A stretch of 64,000 bases of DNA from Hamadaea sp013361475 (GTDB lineage Bacteria; Actinomycetota; Actinomycetes; Mycobacteriales; Micromonosporaceae). Both the position numbers and the translations under genes were made by a program. Location: NCBI RefSeq assembly GCF_040654195.1, contig NZ_JBFAHM010000017.1, positions 118,040 to 182,039 on the forward strand, given 5' to 3'. Shown here piece after piece: positions 15,926 through 24,074 of this stretch. How positions within the stretch are numbered: the stretch's first letter is position 1; each line of letters begins with the position of its first letter. Below the pieces are notes generated by a model. It was not told the DNA's origin. It saw nothing but the letters and a program-made list of their open reading frames with translations, and made no database searches.

Positions 15926-16666
15926 TCACAGTAGACGGTTGCGGCCCCATCCGCGCGCCATCCGCCAGGCGGCGAACGCGCCAAGCACGACGGCGACCGC
16001 CAGCAAGACGCCTGCGGCTCGGACGGTCGCGCCCGCGTCGCCGTCGAGGGCGGCGGTCAGCGCGTGCAGCGCCCAATATCCCGGCGACGCGGGGGCGGCG
16101 GCGCGCAGCCACGCCGGCATCAGGGTCAAGGGCACCATCGCACCGCCGAGCACGGTGAAGAACATCCCGCCCAGGTCGTTGACCGCGCTCAGCTCGCTCT
16201 GGCTGCGTACCACTGTGGCGAGAGCGGCCCCCGCGCACAGCAAGGTCACCGCCCAGCTCACGCCCGCGACCAGCAGGAGGTCCGGTCGCGGCACGCGCAA
16301 CCCCAGGAAGATCATCGAGTACGCGATGAGCGCGCCCTGTTGCGCGAGCAGCACCGTGCCGAGCGGGACGGCCTTGCCCACCAGGATCTGCGCGGGCCGG
16401 GCGGGGGTGGCGCGGAGCCGGTCGAGGGTGTGCCACGAGCGTTCGGTGAGGATGCCCCCGGCGATGATGTTCAGCCCGAGCAGCGAGAAGAGCACGAGCA
16501 TCCCGGTGACCGCCTGAGTGAGTCCGGCCGACCCGAGGGCGGCCGAGTAGAGCGGGCGTAGCGCGGTGATCAGCACCAGCGGCATGCCGACGCGGCTGAG
16601 CGCCGGGCCGGGTTCGGCGAGCAACAGCGCGAAGTTGTGCCGGATCAGCACGGCGGCGGCGCTCAT
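15926..16666 (-). CDS. ABC-2 type exporter permease
   Basis: I chose ATG 16666, which overlaps the ATPase stop (ATGA, 16663-16666). The 246-residue protein has about six membrane helices and the family layout: N-terminal IRHNFALLLAEPGP, a first hydrophobic pair, ERSWHTLDRLRATPARPAQ (coupling region), three central helices with SELSAVNDLGGMFF, and a last helix ending at RMARGWGRNRLL. It should form a two-component exporter with the adjacent ATPase, controlled by the divergent TetR gene. Confidence 0.9.
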   Translation of the reverse strand: MSAAAVLIRHNFALLLAEPGPALSRVGMPLVLITALRPLYSAALGSAGLTQAVTGMLVLFSLLGLNIIAGGILTERSWHTLDRLRATPARPAQILVGKAVPLGTVLLAQQGALIAYSMIFLGLRVPRPDLLLVAGVSWAVTLLCAGAALATVVRSQSELSAVNDLGGMFFTVLGGAMVPLTLMPAWLRAAAPASPGYWALHALTAALDGDAGATVRAAGVLLAVAVVLGAFAAWRMARGWGRNRLL

Positions 16667-17490
16667 CGGGCCACCGCCAGGCGGTGGTAGAGGTCGTCGA
16701 GGGTGGCCGGCCGGATGTCCACAGCCGACGGCCGTACGCCTTCGGTCAGCAGCCGGGCCAGTGCCGCAGTCGGATCCGGGGTGGTGATCTGCTCGACGCT
16801 GCCGTCGGCCCGGGTGATGTCGAGATGGCCGGGCAGCCCCGCGAGCAGGCTCTCCTGATCGCCCCGGGCGATGACCCGACCGGCCGAGCACAGCGCGAGG
16901 GTGGCGCCCAGCTCGACCAGTTCGGGCAGGTAGTGGGTGGTGTAGCAGACGGCCGTGCCGGTCGCCGCGACCTCTTTGATCAGATCGAGCAAGGCGGCCC
17001 TCGTCTCGGGATCGGCGCCGACGGTCGGCTCGTCGAGCAGCAGCAGGCGGGGGCGGTGGAGCAACGCGGTCGCGGCCTGCGCCCGGCGACGCTGCCCGCC
17101 CGACAGCAACCCGATCGGGCGGTCGAGGCAGTCGGTCAGCAGCAGACGGTCGGCGGTCTCCGTGATCGCCTGACGGAGCGCCCGCCCGCGGAGCCCGGCG
17201 AGTCCGCCGAACAGGCGCAGGTTCTGCCGAAGGCTCGCCGAGAGGTAGAGCGCCAGTTCCTGGGGCGCCACCCCGATGCGGTCCCGGGCCTGCGCGGGCG
17301 TCCGCCCGTCGATCGTGACGTCCCCGGCGTCGGGGCGGACGAGGCCGGTGACGATCTCGACGAAAGTCGTCTTGCCGGCGCCGTTGTGGCCGATGAGCCC
17401 ACAGATCTCGCCGGGGGCGATCGAGAGAGTGAAGCCGTCCAGCGCGCGGCGGTCACCGTACTGCTTGACCAGGTCGTTCGCGGAGAGCAT
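16663..17490 (-). CDS. ABC exporter ATP-binding protein
   Basis: I chose ATG 17490, preceded by an AAAGGAGG ribosome site. The 275-residue ATPase has Walker A (GHNGAGKTT), signature LSGGQRRR, Walker B (LLLLDEPTVGAD) and the switch histidine (THYLPELVELG). The C-terminal extension of about 60 residues is of the DrrA/CcmA type. The permease gene is coupled to its stop. The promoter region is shared with a TetR gene and holds a long palindrome, so repression by TetR is very likely. Confidence 0.93.
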   Translation of the reverse strand: MLSANDLVKQYGDRRALDGFTLSIAPGEICGLIGHNGAGKTTFVEIVTGLVRPDAGDVTIDGRTPAQARDRIGVAPQELALYLSASLRQNLRLFGGLAGLRGRALRQAITETADRLLLTDCLDRPIGLLSGGQRRRAQAATALLHRPRLLLLDEPTVGADPETRAALLDLIKEVAATGTAVCYTTHYLPELVELGATLALCSAGRVIARGDQESLLAGLPGHLDITRADGSVEQITTPDPTAALARLLTEGVRPSAVDIRPATLDDLYHRLAVAR

Positions 17491-17510
17491 GGGCTGACCT
17501 CCTTTGTGAT

Positions 17511-17536
17511 CTACGGTGTATAGATCTACACTGTAG
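17511..17536. promoter_or_regulatory. TetR operator palindrome between exporter and regulator
   Basis: CTACGGTGTA (17511-17520), a 6-bp TAGATC centre and TACACTGTAG (17527-17536) form 10-bp arms with a single mismatch. It lies between the divergent ATPase and TetR starts and ends two bases before the TetR GTG. Binding here would cover both promoters. The TetR mRNA may be leaderless or very short-leadered. Confidence 0.8.
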
Positions 17537-17538
17537 AG

Positions 17539-18165
17539 GTGGCTCAGGATGATCGCAAGCGCCAGATTCTCGACGCCGCGCTGGAGCTGGCCGACGAACG
17601 CGGCCTGACCGGCGTGACCATGCGCGCGTTGGCGCAGAAGCTCGGCGTGACCGCGATGGCGCTCTACCCGCACATCGGGGACAAGGACGGCCTGCTCGAC
17701 GGGCTCGTCGACCGGATGCTCGCCGAGCTGCTGCCCGCCGTGCCCGTCGACGGCACCCCGGAGGAGCGGCTGCTGGCGGTGGGCCGCGCCGCGCGCGAGC
17801 TGTCGCGGCGGCACCCCTCGGCGTACGCGTTGCTTCTGGCCCGGCCGGCGGTCACGCCCGACGCCGTGCGCCTGGTCGACGCCGTCTACGGCGCTCTGCT
17901 GGACCTCGGCGTACCGGAGGCCGAAGTGCCGCGCGTCGAGCGGCTCATCACGACCTTCGCCCTCGGGTACGCCGCCAGCGAGGCCAGCGGGCGATTCTCG
18001 GCGGGCACGATCAACCCCCGAGGCCGGCGAGCGCAGTTCCCGGCCGACGAAGTTCCCGCCCATCGCCGGCTCAGCGAGGTGCTCGACCGCTTGCCGGACT
18101 GGGACGCGGAGTACGAAGCCGATCTGCAGGACCTGTTGTCGCTGGTCCGAGTGCGATGGTCGTGA
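17539..18165 (+). CDS. TetR-family regulator with TetR_C-type C-terminal domain
   Basis: A 208-residue regulator with RKRQILDAALELADERG and the helix-turn-helix MRALAQKLGVTAMALYPHIGDK, typical of the TetR subgroup that controls exporters. The C-terminal helical ligand domain follows, with LFAV-type helices replaced by RRHPSAYALLLARP. It starts at GTG 17539, almost touching the operator. The exporter on the opposite strand is the clear target. Its stop codon lies in a small hairpin shared with the converging O-methyltransferase gene. Confidence 0.93.
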   Translation: MAQDDRKRQILDAALELADERGLTGVTMRALAQKLGVTAMALYPHIGDKDGLLDGLVDRMLAELLPAVPVDGTPEERLLAVGRAARELSRRHPSAYALLLARPAVTPDAVRLVDAVYGALLDLGVPEAEVPRVERLITTFALGYAASEASGRFSAGTINPRGRRAQFPADEVPAHRRLSEVLDRLPDWDAEYEADLQDLLSLVRVRWS

Positions 18166-18177
18166 GCCCTCGGCTCA
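18163..18177. terminator. Tiny bidirectional hairpin spanning two stop codons
   Basis: TGAGCC-CTC-GGCTCA is a perfect 6-bp stem. Its left arm contains the TetR stop codon and its right arm the stop of the O-methyltransferase read on the minus strand. It is a plausible short terminator for both converging genes. Confidence 0.45.
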
Positions 18178-18843
18178 GTCGGTGACCACGGCGAGGACGA
18201 AGCCGTCGTGCCCCTTCACACCGACCGTCTGCACCGCTGTGGCGGCGAGGCGGGGCTCCGCGGCGATCAGCTCGGTGAATCGGCGTACGCCGACGACCCG
18301 GGGATCGTCCTCGGTCGGGTCGGTGACGGCGCCCTCGCGGACCACATTGTCGCCGACGATGACGCTGCCGGGCCGGGTGAGCTTGAGTGACCACGCCAGA
18401 TAGTCGGGATTGGACGGCTTGTCGGCGTCGATGAACACGAGGTCGAACGGGCCGGCGCCCTCGGCTTCGAGCGTGGGCAGCGTCTCCAGGGCCTTGCCGA
18501 CCCGGATGTCGACGAGATGCCCGACGCCGGCCCGTTCGACGTTGGCCCCGGCGACGGCCGCGGCGTGCTCGTCGACCTCCAGCGTCACGAGGCGACCGTC
18601 GTCCGGGAGGGCGCGGGCGAGCCAGATCGTGCTGTAGCCGCCGAGCGTGCCGATTTCGAGAATGGTCCGCGCACCTTGGATCCGGGCCAGCAGGTTCAGC
18701 AGTTTCCCCTGGTTGGGGGCCACCTGAAGGGGGCTCAGACCGGCCGCGTCACTGTCTTCGATCGCTGCGGCGAGCGCGGAGTCCTCTTTCACGAGCAGAT
18801 CCGCGAAGTAGCCGTCGACCGCAGTCCAGGTGCTCTGCATCAT
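18175..18843 (-). CDS. SAM-dependent O-methyltransferase (Methyltransf_3 family)
   Basis: The 222-residue protein is the size of the catechol/caffeoyl-CoA O-methyltransferase family. It shows QGKLLNLLARIQGA, motif I (ILEIGTLGGYSTIWLARAL), acidic LVTLEVDEHAA, the metal/catalytic stretch FDLVFIDADKPSN and GSVIVGDNVVREG. These proteins methylate phenolic hydroxyls with Mg-dependent catalysis; the acceptor is unknown. The start has two adjacent ATG codons and a GGAAGGAA ribosome site about 10 bases upstream. Confidence 0.93.
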   Translation of the reverse strand: MMQSTWTAVDGYFADLLVKEDSALAAAIEDSDAAGLSPLQVAPNQGKLLNLLARIQGARTILEIGTLGGYSTIWLARALPDDGRLVTLEVDEHAAAVAGANVERAGVGHLVDIRVGKALETLPTLEAEGAGPFDLVFIDADKPSNPDYLAWSLKLTRPGSVIVGDNVVREGAVTDPTEDDPRVVGVRRFTELIAAEPRLAATAVQTVGVKGHDGFVLAVVTD

Positions 18844-18937
18844 GCGGGTTCCTTCCGGAGACTGAGCAGCGTGGAGGACGTTACCACTGGTCGTCGCCGA
18901 GGAGACGCAGCTGGAAGCCCGTGTTCCGGGGAAACTC

Positions 18938-18967
18938 GACGGCCCGCCGCCGGAGGGCAGCGGGCCG
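18938..18967. terminator. Hairpin after the alpha/beta hydrolase gene
   Basis: ACGGCCCGC and GCGGGCCGT are perfect 9-bp arms around a 12-base loop. It lies 18 bases beyond the stop of the minus-strand hydrolase at 18985 and upstream of the O-methyltransferase start. It lacks a T tract, as is common in actinomycete terminators. Confidence 0.6.
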
Positions 18968-18984
18968 TGGTGTCGTGGACCCGA

Positions 18985-19812
18985 TCAGCTCTTCTGCTCG
19001 TCCAGGAAGTCGATGGCGACGGCGGCGAACAGCGGCGACTGGAACAGGTTGTAGTGCGTCAGGCCGGGCAGGATCGCCAGCGCGTGCCCGCCCGCCGGGC
19101 GGCCCTCGGCCATCCAGCCGCCGTCGCGCTGCCCGCCGTCGAGCAGGCCGAAGACCTCGACGTAGTGGCTCGGGGGAGCCATGTCGGCGTCGGCCGCGAC
19201 GACGAGCGTGGGCACCTGGATGGCGCGCACCTCCTCGGTGAAGTCGAAGTCCTTCGCCATCGCCGCGCCGATCTTGTCGAGCAGGCGCGGGAAGTCCTCG
19301 GGGCGCGGGGCGACCCGCTGGTAGAGCTGGTACATCGGGGTGTCCTTCATGAACTCGGCCGCCGCCGCGCCGACCTGCCCCTGCTGGCCGAGCATCTCCG
19401 GGTAGATCGCGCTGCGCTTGATGTTCGCGGAGGCGGCGACGAGACGGCCGATCTTCTCCGGGTGGCGGAACCCGACGTGCCACGCGACGCCGCCGCCGAG
19501 CGAGTAACCCACCACGTCGGGCCGGTCCAGGCCCAGGTGGTCGATCAGCGCGGCGATGTCGTCGGCCATCAGCGCCACGTCCAGCGGCCGGTCGATGTCG
19601 GCGGTCCGCCCGTGGCCCTGCAGGTCCACCAGGATCACCTGGTGGTGATCGGCGAACGGAGCCAGGGCCGGGCCGAACATCTCGCCGGACCCGAGCCCGC
19701 CGTGCAGCAGGATCAGCGGGCGGCCCTCGCCGTAGGTCTCGTAGTACAGGTTGATCCCGTTGACCTCGGCGTACTGGCCGGTGCCCGCGGTTTCGGTGGT
19801 CCAGGTGGTCAT
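18985..19812 (-). CDS. Alpha/beta hydrolase
   Basis: ATG 19812 has an AAGGAG ribosome site. The 275-residue hydrolase shows the oxyanion HGGLGSGEMF stretch, the nucleophile elbow GYSLGGG, an acid in VVAADADMAPPSHY and a late histidine region LPGLTHYNLF. The nearest family feel is the esterase/haloperoxidase group without a lid insertion. No signal peptide is present. The substrate is unknown. It stands alone between an O-methyltransferase and a divergent MOSC gene. Confidence 0.9.
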   Translation of the reverse strand: MTTWTTETAGTGQYAEVNGINLYYETYGEGRPLILLHGGLGSGEMFGPALAPFADHHQVILVDLQGHGRTADIDRPLDVALMADDIAALIDHLGLDRPDVVGYSLGGGVAWHVGFRHPEKIGRLVAASANIKRSAIYPEMLGQQGQVGAAAAEFMKDTPMYQLYQRVAPRPEDFPRLLDKIGAAMAKDFDFTEEVRAIQVPTLVVAADADMAPPSHYVEVFGLLDGGQRDGGWMAEGRPAGGHALAILPGLTHYNLFQSPLFAAVAIDFLDEQKS

Positions 19813-19932
19813 GATCGGCTCCTTGAGGTTTCCTTCAACGTCATCTGACACCACCTATGACGGTCTCGGCCGGCGAAACTCATCGCGCCCCGGGAAGAAT
19901 TTTTCGCCGGGCCCCACGATAGGTTGATCATC

Positions 19933-20742
19933 ATGGTGGGCACGGTCGCGCAACTCTGGCGTCATCCGATCAAGTCGATGCTGGGCGAGCAGGTCAGCGA
20001 GGCGGAAGTGACCGAGTGTGGGCTGGCCGGCGACCGTCGCTGGGCCGTCGTCGACCAAGTCACCGGCAAGATCGCCAGCGCGAAGACCCCCCGCCTGTGG
20101 CGGGCGCTGCTCACGTGCCGGGGGACGGCCGGGCCGGACGGCGTGGTCATCCTCGGGCCGGGCGGTCGCCCGCTGGACGACGCCAGACTGGCCGAGGTGG
20201 TCGGGCGGCCGGTGCGCCTGGCCGACACGCCCCCGCCCGGGGCGTCGCTGGATCGGTCGAAACCGGATCAGGTGCTGGCACGGGGGCTCGACGCCGAGGT
20301 CGACGCCGACGTCGTCCACTTCGGCTCAGCCGCACCCAGCGGCACCTTCTTCGACTTCGCGCCGATTCACCTGCTCACCACGTCGACCCTGCGGAGCGTC
20401 GCCGCGCTGAGTCCGCGTACGGCGATCGAGGTCGAGCGCTATCGGCCCAACATCGTCGTGGACACGACCGGACCCGGCTTTCCCGAGCACGCCTGGGTGG
20501 GTGGAGACTTGCGGATCGGCGACGAGGTGGTGCTGCGCGTCATCGCTTCCACCCCACGCTGCGCCATCCCGACGCTCGCCCATGGCGAGTTGCCCCGCGA
20601 CACCTCTGCGTTGCGCGTACTCGCTGAGCACAACCGGGTGCCAGCGCTGCCGGGACGGGACCCCGAGCCGTGCGCCGGGGTGTACGCGCAAGTGGTGGTC
20701 CCAGGGTGGGTGCGACCGGGCGATCACGTCGTGGTGGCGTGA
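19933..20742 (+). CDS. MOSC domain protein (molybdenum cofactor sulfurase C-terminal type)
   Basis: I chose ATG 19933 rather than TTG 19924. The 269-residue protein has a MOSC N-terminal beta-barrel domain (VAQLWRHPIKSMLGE...GLAGDRRWAVVD) and a MOSC domain with ERYRPNIVVDT and the conserved cysteine in TPRCAIPTL. MOSC proteins bind or transfer sulfur on molybdenum-type substrates, as in YiiM and mARC enzymes. No redox partner domain is fused. The 3' end overlaps the converging HAD gene by 19 bases. Confidence 0.92.
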   Translation: MVGTVAQLWRHPIKSMLGEQVSEAEVTECGLAGDRRWAVVDQVTGKIASAKTPRLWRALLTCRGTAGPDGVVILGPGGRPLDDARLAEVVGRPVRLADTPPPGASLDRSKPDQVLARGLDAEVDADVVHFGSAAPSGTFFDFAPIHLLTTSTLRSVAALSPRTAIEVERYRPNIVVDTTGPGFPEHAWVGGDLRIGDEVVLRVIASTPRCAIPTLAHGELPRDTSALRVLAEHNRVPALPGRDPEPCAGVYAQVVVPGWVRPGDHVVVA

Positions 20743-21419
20743 AGCTCCAGGTCGGCGACGGCGGACACGATGTCCGGGAAGGCCGGGATGTACGCGTCGA
20801 CCGCGCGGCCGGCGAAGTCCGACCGGTCCCGCACGCCGCTCTGAAGACAGGCGATGAAGCGCAGGCCTGCGCCGACCGCGGCGTCCGCGTCGCCCGGTGA
20901 GTCTCCGACGTAGACACACTGCGCGGGCGCGAAGCCGGTCTCGGCCAGGAACTCGTCGAAGGCCCGCGGATCGGGCTTGCCGAAGCTGGTGTTGCCGGCG
21001 TGGAAGGCCCCCTTCAGCCGGCCCGCGAGCGCGTGGCCAGGTGCGAGCAGATGCCGCATCTCCTCCTCGGTCCGGGAGGTGAGCACGTAGACGGCCCGCC
21101 CGGCGGCGGCGAGGTCGTCGAGCGCGCGCAGGTTCTCCGGCACGATCGCGTCCAGAAGTCCCTCGGCGACGTAGCGGCCCAGCACCGACGGGTACGCGGC
21201 GACGAACCGGTCGAGGTCGACCCCGGGCGACCGGGTCGGCAACGCCGTGAGCAGCGGCTGGCCCCAGGTCGCCCGATGGACGGCCCGCTCGATCGGCGTC
21301 GCGCCGATGCGGGAGAGGACCTCGTTCTCCAAGGCGAAACAGGCGGCCTCGGTGAGGCAGAGGGTGTCGTCGACGTCGAGGACCACCGCCCGGATCGCCG
21401 CGTCGTCCATGTGCGTCAT
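20724..21419 (-). CDS. HAD-superfamily hydrolase (phosphatase-like)
   Basis: The 231-residue protein has motif I (VVLDVDDTLCLTE), a helical cap, motif II (VYVLTSRTEEE), the lysine in FGKPDPRAF and motif IV (CVYVGDSPGDADAA). It is the phosphoglycolate-phosphatase-like subgroup. The substrate is unknown. Its ATG overlaps the stop of the small membrane protein gene upstream (ATGA, 21416-21419), so the two are coupled. Confidence 0.92.
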   Translation of the reverse strand: MTHMDDAAIRAVVLDVDDTLCLTEAACFALENEVLSRIGATPIERAVHRATWGQPLLTALPTRSPGVDLDRFVAAYPSVLGRYVAEGLLDAIVPENLRALDDLAAAGRAVYVLTSRTEEEMRHLLAPGHALAGRLKGAFHAGNTSFGKPDPRAFDEFLAETGFAPAQCVYVGDSPGDADAAVGAGLRFIACLQSGVRDRSDFAGRAVDAYIPAFPDIVSAVADLELHATTT

Positions 21420-21658
21420 CGTTTCAGGTCGGCGAGAGCGCCGGGCTGCTCAGCAGTACGCGTTCGCCCCCGGGCGGTACGCGGGCGGGCGAACGCGATC
21501 AGCGCCACGAGCGGGATCACCAGCATCGACTCGGCGAGCAGCACGGTGCCGAGGGTGACGAGCGTCCAGCCGAGCGCCCGCACCAGGGCCACCGCGATGC
21601 CGATGCCGCCGACCGTTCCGACGAAGATGCCGTACCACGCTGGCAGGTGCCGAGTCAC
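21416..21658 (-). CDS. Small membrane protein, two transmembrane helices
   Basis: I chose GTG 21658 because GGGGAGGAAC lies just upstream. The resulting 80 residues start with RHLPAWYGIFVGTVGGIGIAV (first helix), then GWTLVTLGTVLLAESMLVIPLVALIAF (second helix) and a basic Arg/Thr tail. The family is unknown. It is the first gene of a two-gene unit with the HAD hydrolase. The much longer open frame upstream (to 22186) is the shadow of the methyltransferase gene. Confidence 0.65.
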   Translation of the reverse strand: MTRHLPAWYGIFVGTVGGIGIAVALVRALGWTLVTLGTVLLAESMLVIPLVALIAFARPRTARGRTRTAEQPGALADLKR

Positions 21659-21744
21659 TACGTTCCTCCCCAGGTCCGGGAAAGATCCTTTCAGATCCGC
21701 CACCGTGACGCCAGGGCCACTGTACGTAATTGAGTAATGCTCGG

Positions 21745-22272
21745 TCAGCCCGCCGGTCGGGCGGTCAGGCAGACCAACGCCGAACGATGAGTCGCGCCGT
21801 AGGTCGTCGTGACGTCGAAGCGCTGCTCGGTGAGGAACGTGGCGACCCGGTCGGCGATCGCCTCGGCGCGCGCGATCGCCGGCGGCTCGTAAGTCAGGAA
21901 CATCGCCCCGGACGGTTTGAGCAGCCGCCGGATGATGTCGAGGTCGCTCGCCGAGGAACGGACCCAGAACAGGTTCACGTTGACCGCGAAGACCTTGTCG
22001 AACCGCCGCCGCGGCAGATCCGCGCCGTCCAGCGGGGCGGTCTGGAACACCGCCCGGCCGGCCGCGACATGCTCGGCGTTGCGCTGCTCGGCGTACTTCA
22101 CCATGGTGAGCGACCGGTCGATCGCGGTGATCTGCCCACTGCGCAGACGGTCGCAGACAAGGGAGACGGCCGCCCCCCGGCCGCACCCGATCTCCAGGAG
22201 GCGGTCGCCGGGGCGTACCGCCATCTTCTCCACGGTCCAGCGGACCCGTTCCGGAATTGCACCCACCGCCAT
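21745..22272 (-). CDS. Class I SAM-dependent methyltransferase, small
   Basis: The 175-residue protein has motif I (RLLEIGCGRGAAVSLV), acidic motif II (ITAIDRSLTMVKYAEQR), FDKVFAVNVNLFW (motif IV region) and RRLLKPSGAMFLTYEPP. It is a minimal Methyltransf_25-like domain with no accessory part. It is divergent from the GlxA-type regulator with a 49-base gap. The substrate is unknown. Confidence 0.92.
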   Translation of the reverse strand: MAVGAIPERVRWTVEKMAVRPGDRLLEIGCGRGAAVSLVCDRLRSGQITAIDRSLTMVKYAEQRNAEHVAAGRAVFQTAPLDGADLPRRRFDKVFAVNVNLFWVRSSASDLDIIRRLLKPSGAMFLTYEPPAIARAEAIADRVATFLTEQRFDVTTTYGATHRSALVCLTARPAG

Positions 22273-22321
22273 CCGTCTGTCATACCAAACGGACGCTTGC
22301 GACCGCGCATATGGTGGGGTG

Positions 22322-23353
22322 ATGCCGGAGCGCGTGATCCTGGTCGTCGGCTACGACGGCGCCGAGCTGCTCGACATCGCCTGCGTGACGTCCAGTCTGG
22401 ACATCGCCAACCGCATCGGCGCGAGCCCGCCGTACCGGAGCGTGCTGGCCACGCCGGGCGGCCGGCCGATCATCTGCGACTCCGGGTTGCAGCTCGCCGG
22501 GCAGGCCGCGCTGGAACAGTTCCGCGGACCGATCGACACGCTGCTGGTCAGCGGCGGCCTCGGGCACCGGGACGCGGCCGAGGATCCCGTCGTGGTCGGC
22601 CATGTACGCCGGCTCGCCGCGCTGTCCCGCCGAGTGGCCTCGGTCTGCACCGGCGCCACCGTGCTCGCCGAGGCGGGACTCCTGACCAACAAGCGCGTCA
22701 CCACCCACTGGATGTACGCCGAACAACTGGCCCGGACCTATCCGGAGATCATCGTCGACCCCGATCCGATCTACGTCCGCGACGGCGACGTGGCCACCTC
22801 CGGCGGCGTCACCAGCGCGCTCGACCTGACCCTCGCCTTCGTCGAGGACGACCACGGGATGGCGCTCGCGCGGGGCGTCGCGCTCGGCGTGGTGGCGTAC
22901 CTGCAACGGCCGGGCGCGCAGGCGCAGCTGAGCATGTTCCTGACCCGGCGCGACGGTGACGACCTCGTGGTACGCCGGGCGACCAGCCACATCGTCAGCA
23001 ACCTCGCCGACGACCTGACTGCCGGGGCGCTCGCCAAACTGGCCGGGGTGAGCGAACGGCACCTGTCCCGGCTGTTCCTCACCTACGTGCGAGAGACCCC
23101 GGCGCAGTACGTGCGGCGGGCGCGTACGGAGGCGGCGGCACACCTGCTCACCTCGACCGGCCTTCCGCTGCCCGCCGTCGCCCGCCGATGCGGGTTCGGC
23201 AGTACGGAGACGATGCGGCAGGCGTTCGTGACGCACTACGGGGTGCCGCCTTCGGCGTACCGCAGGAATCCCGTCGCCCCGCCCATGGAATCGGACCCGT
23301 TAGGCCTGGATCCGGGCTTCGCCGCCGCCGGTGCGGCACGATCGGGCTCGTGA
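22322..23353 (+). CDS. GlxA-family AraC-type regulator with DJ-1/PfpI-like domain
   Basis: The 343-residue protein has an N-terminal class I glutaminase-like/DJ-1 domain (VILVVGYDGAELLDIA, DTLLVSGGLG, nucleophile-position cysteine in VCTGATVLAEAGLL, THWMYAEQL) and a C-terminal AraC double helix-turn-helix (LAKLAGVSERHLSRLF and VARRCGFGSTETMRQAF). Such regulators sense small metabolites by an unknown mechanism. A GTG at 22319 is also in frame. It may regulate the divergent methyltransferase or the membrane protein fused to its stop by a GTGA overlap. Confidence 0.93.
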   Translation: MPERVILVVGYDGAELLDIACVTSSLDIANRIGASPPYRSVLATPGGRPIICDSGLQLAGQAALEQFRGPIDTLLVSGGLGHRDAAEDPVVVGHVRRLAALSRRVASVCTGATVLAEAGLLTNKRVTTHWMYAEQLARTYPEIIVDPDPIYVRDGDVATSGGVTSALDLTLAFVEDDHGMALARGVALGVVAYLQRPGAQAQLSMFLTRRDGDDLVVRRATSHIVSNLADDLTAGALAKLAGVSERHLSRLFLTYVRETPAQYVRRARTEAAAHLLTSTGLPLPAVARRCGFGSTETMRQAFVTHYGVPPSAYRRNPVAPPMESDPLGLDPGFAAAGAARSGS

Positions 23354-23919
23354 GTCGCATTCTGTCCCTCGGGGATCTCCGGGATCGCTGGCCTACCGCG
23401 TTAGGCCTGGTCTCCATCGCCGGCGCGGTGGCCGTCCTGCTGCTCAGCTCACGAGACGAGCTGCTGTTCGGCCCGGCCATCGCCACCATGGCGGGGATCT
23501 ACCTGATGGCGTACGCCCTCGGCCGGCCGTGGACCGCGTGGCCCGCCTTCGTCGTGCTGAGCATCGTGGTCACCGTCTTCCAGATCCTCTACCTGCGCTC
23601 GGGTGGCCCGCACCCCGCCGTCGGGATGTCGGCCGTCCTCGTCGTGCTGTGGATCTGGGTGCTCGCCGCCCGGCGGTTCCGCGATCTCACCGTACAGACG
23701 GGCGGCATGGCGTTCTTCGGCGCGCTCAGCCTGCTGTGCGCCGTGGTGGAGCCCCGCCTCGCGGTGGCGGTCGCCGGGGTCGGCTTCCTCTTCCACGGCG
23801 CTTGGGACGCGTACCACTTCAAGGTGGACCGGGTGGTCAACCGGCCGTGGTCGGAGTTCTGCGGCGTGGTGGACCTCGGAGTGGGGCTGGCGCTGCTCGT
23901 CGCGGCCGCGGCCGGCTGA
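23350..23919 (+). CDS. Integral membrane protein of unknown function
   Basis: GTG 23350 overlaps the regulator stop. The 189-residue protein has about six hydrophobic helices, with short loops such as RRFRDLTVQTGG and the signature-like FLFHGAWDAYHFKVDRVVNRPW before the last helix. The HGAWDAYH string recalls small actinobacterial membrane proteins of unknown role. It is coupled to and probably co-regulated with the GlxA-type gene. Confidence 0.8.
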   Translation: MSRILSLGDLRDRWPTALGLVSIAGAVAVLLLSSRDELLFGPAIATMAGIYLMAYALGRPWTAWPAFVVLSIVVTVFQILYLRSGGPHPAVGMSAVLVVLWIWVLAARRFRDLTVQTGGMAFFGALSLLCAVVEPRLAVAVAGVGFLFHGAWDAYHFKVDRVVNRPWSEFCGVVDLGVGLALLVAAAAG

Positions 23920-23996
23920 CCCGGCGCTTGACCGTCGCGGGATCCTTGGTGCTTGCTCCGTCGTGCTGATCCGGCGCGTGACCGTCGCGGGATCCC
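23919..23996. repeat. Two copies of a 28-bp direct repeat after the membrane protein gene
   Basis: A 28-base unit containing TTGACCGTCGCGGGATCC (variant GTGACCGTCGCGGGATCC) occurs at about 23919-23945 and 23969-23996, separated by 23 bases. The second copy runs straight into the large hairpin. The arrangement suggests duplication of part of a dispersed intergenic element. Confidence 0.7.
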
Positions 23997-24048
23997 GGGA
24001 TAACGCGGCTTTGCGAACGATCTTAGCCGCGTTATCCGGCATCCCGCG
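23986..24048. terminator. Large bidirectional hairpin between converging genes
   Basis: An inner perfect 13-bp stem (GGATAACGCGGCT at 23998-24010, AGCCGCGTTATCC at 24025-24037) is flanked by outer arms CGCGGGAT (23986-23993) and ATCCCGCG (24041-24048). It stands between the membrane protein and the converging glycoside hydrolase and should end transcription in both directions. Confidence 0.75.
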
Positions 24049-24074
24049 ATGATCAAGTAGGTCAAGAGTGCGTG

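Noticed and set aside
21416..22186. A 256-residue protein covering the small membrane gene and part of the methyltransferase
   Set aside because: The upstream two thirds are out of frame with the well-supported methyltransferase; a ribosome site at 21658 supports the short version.
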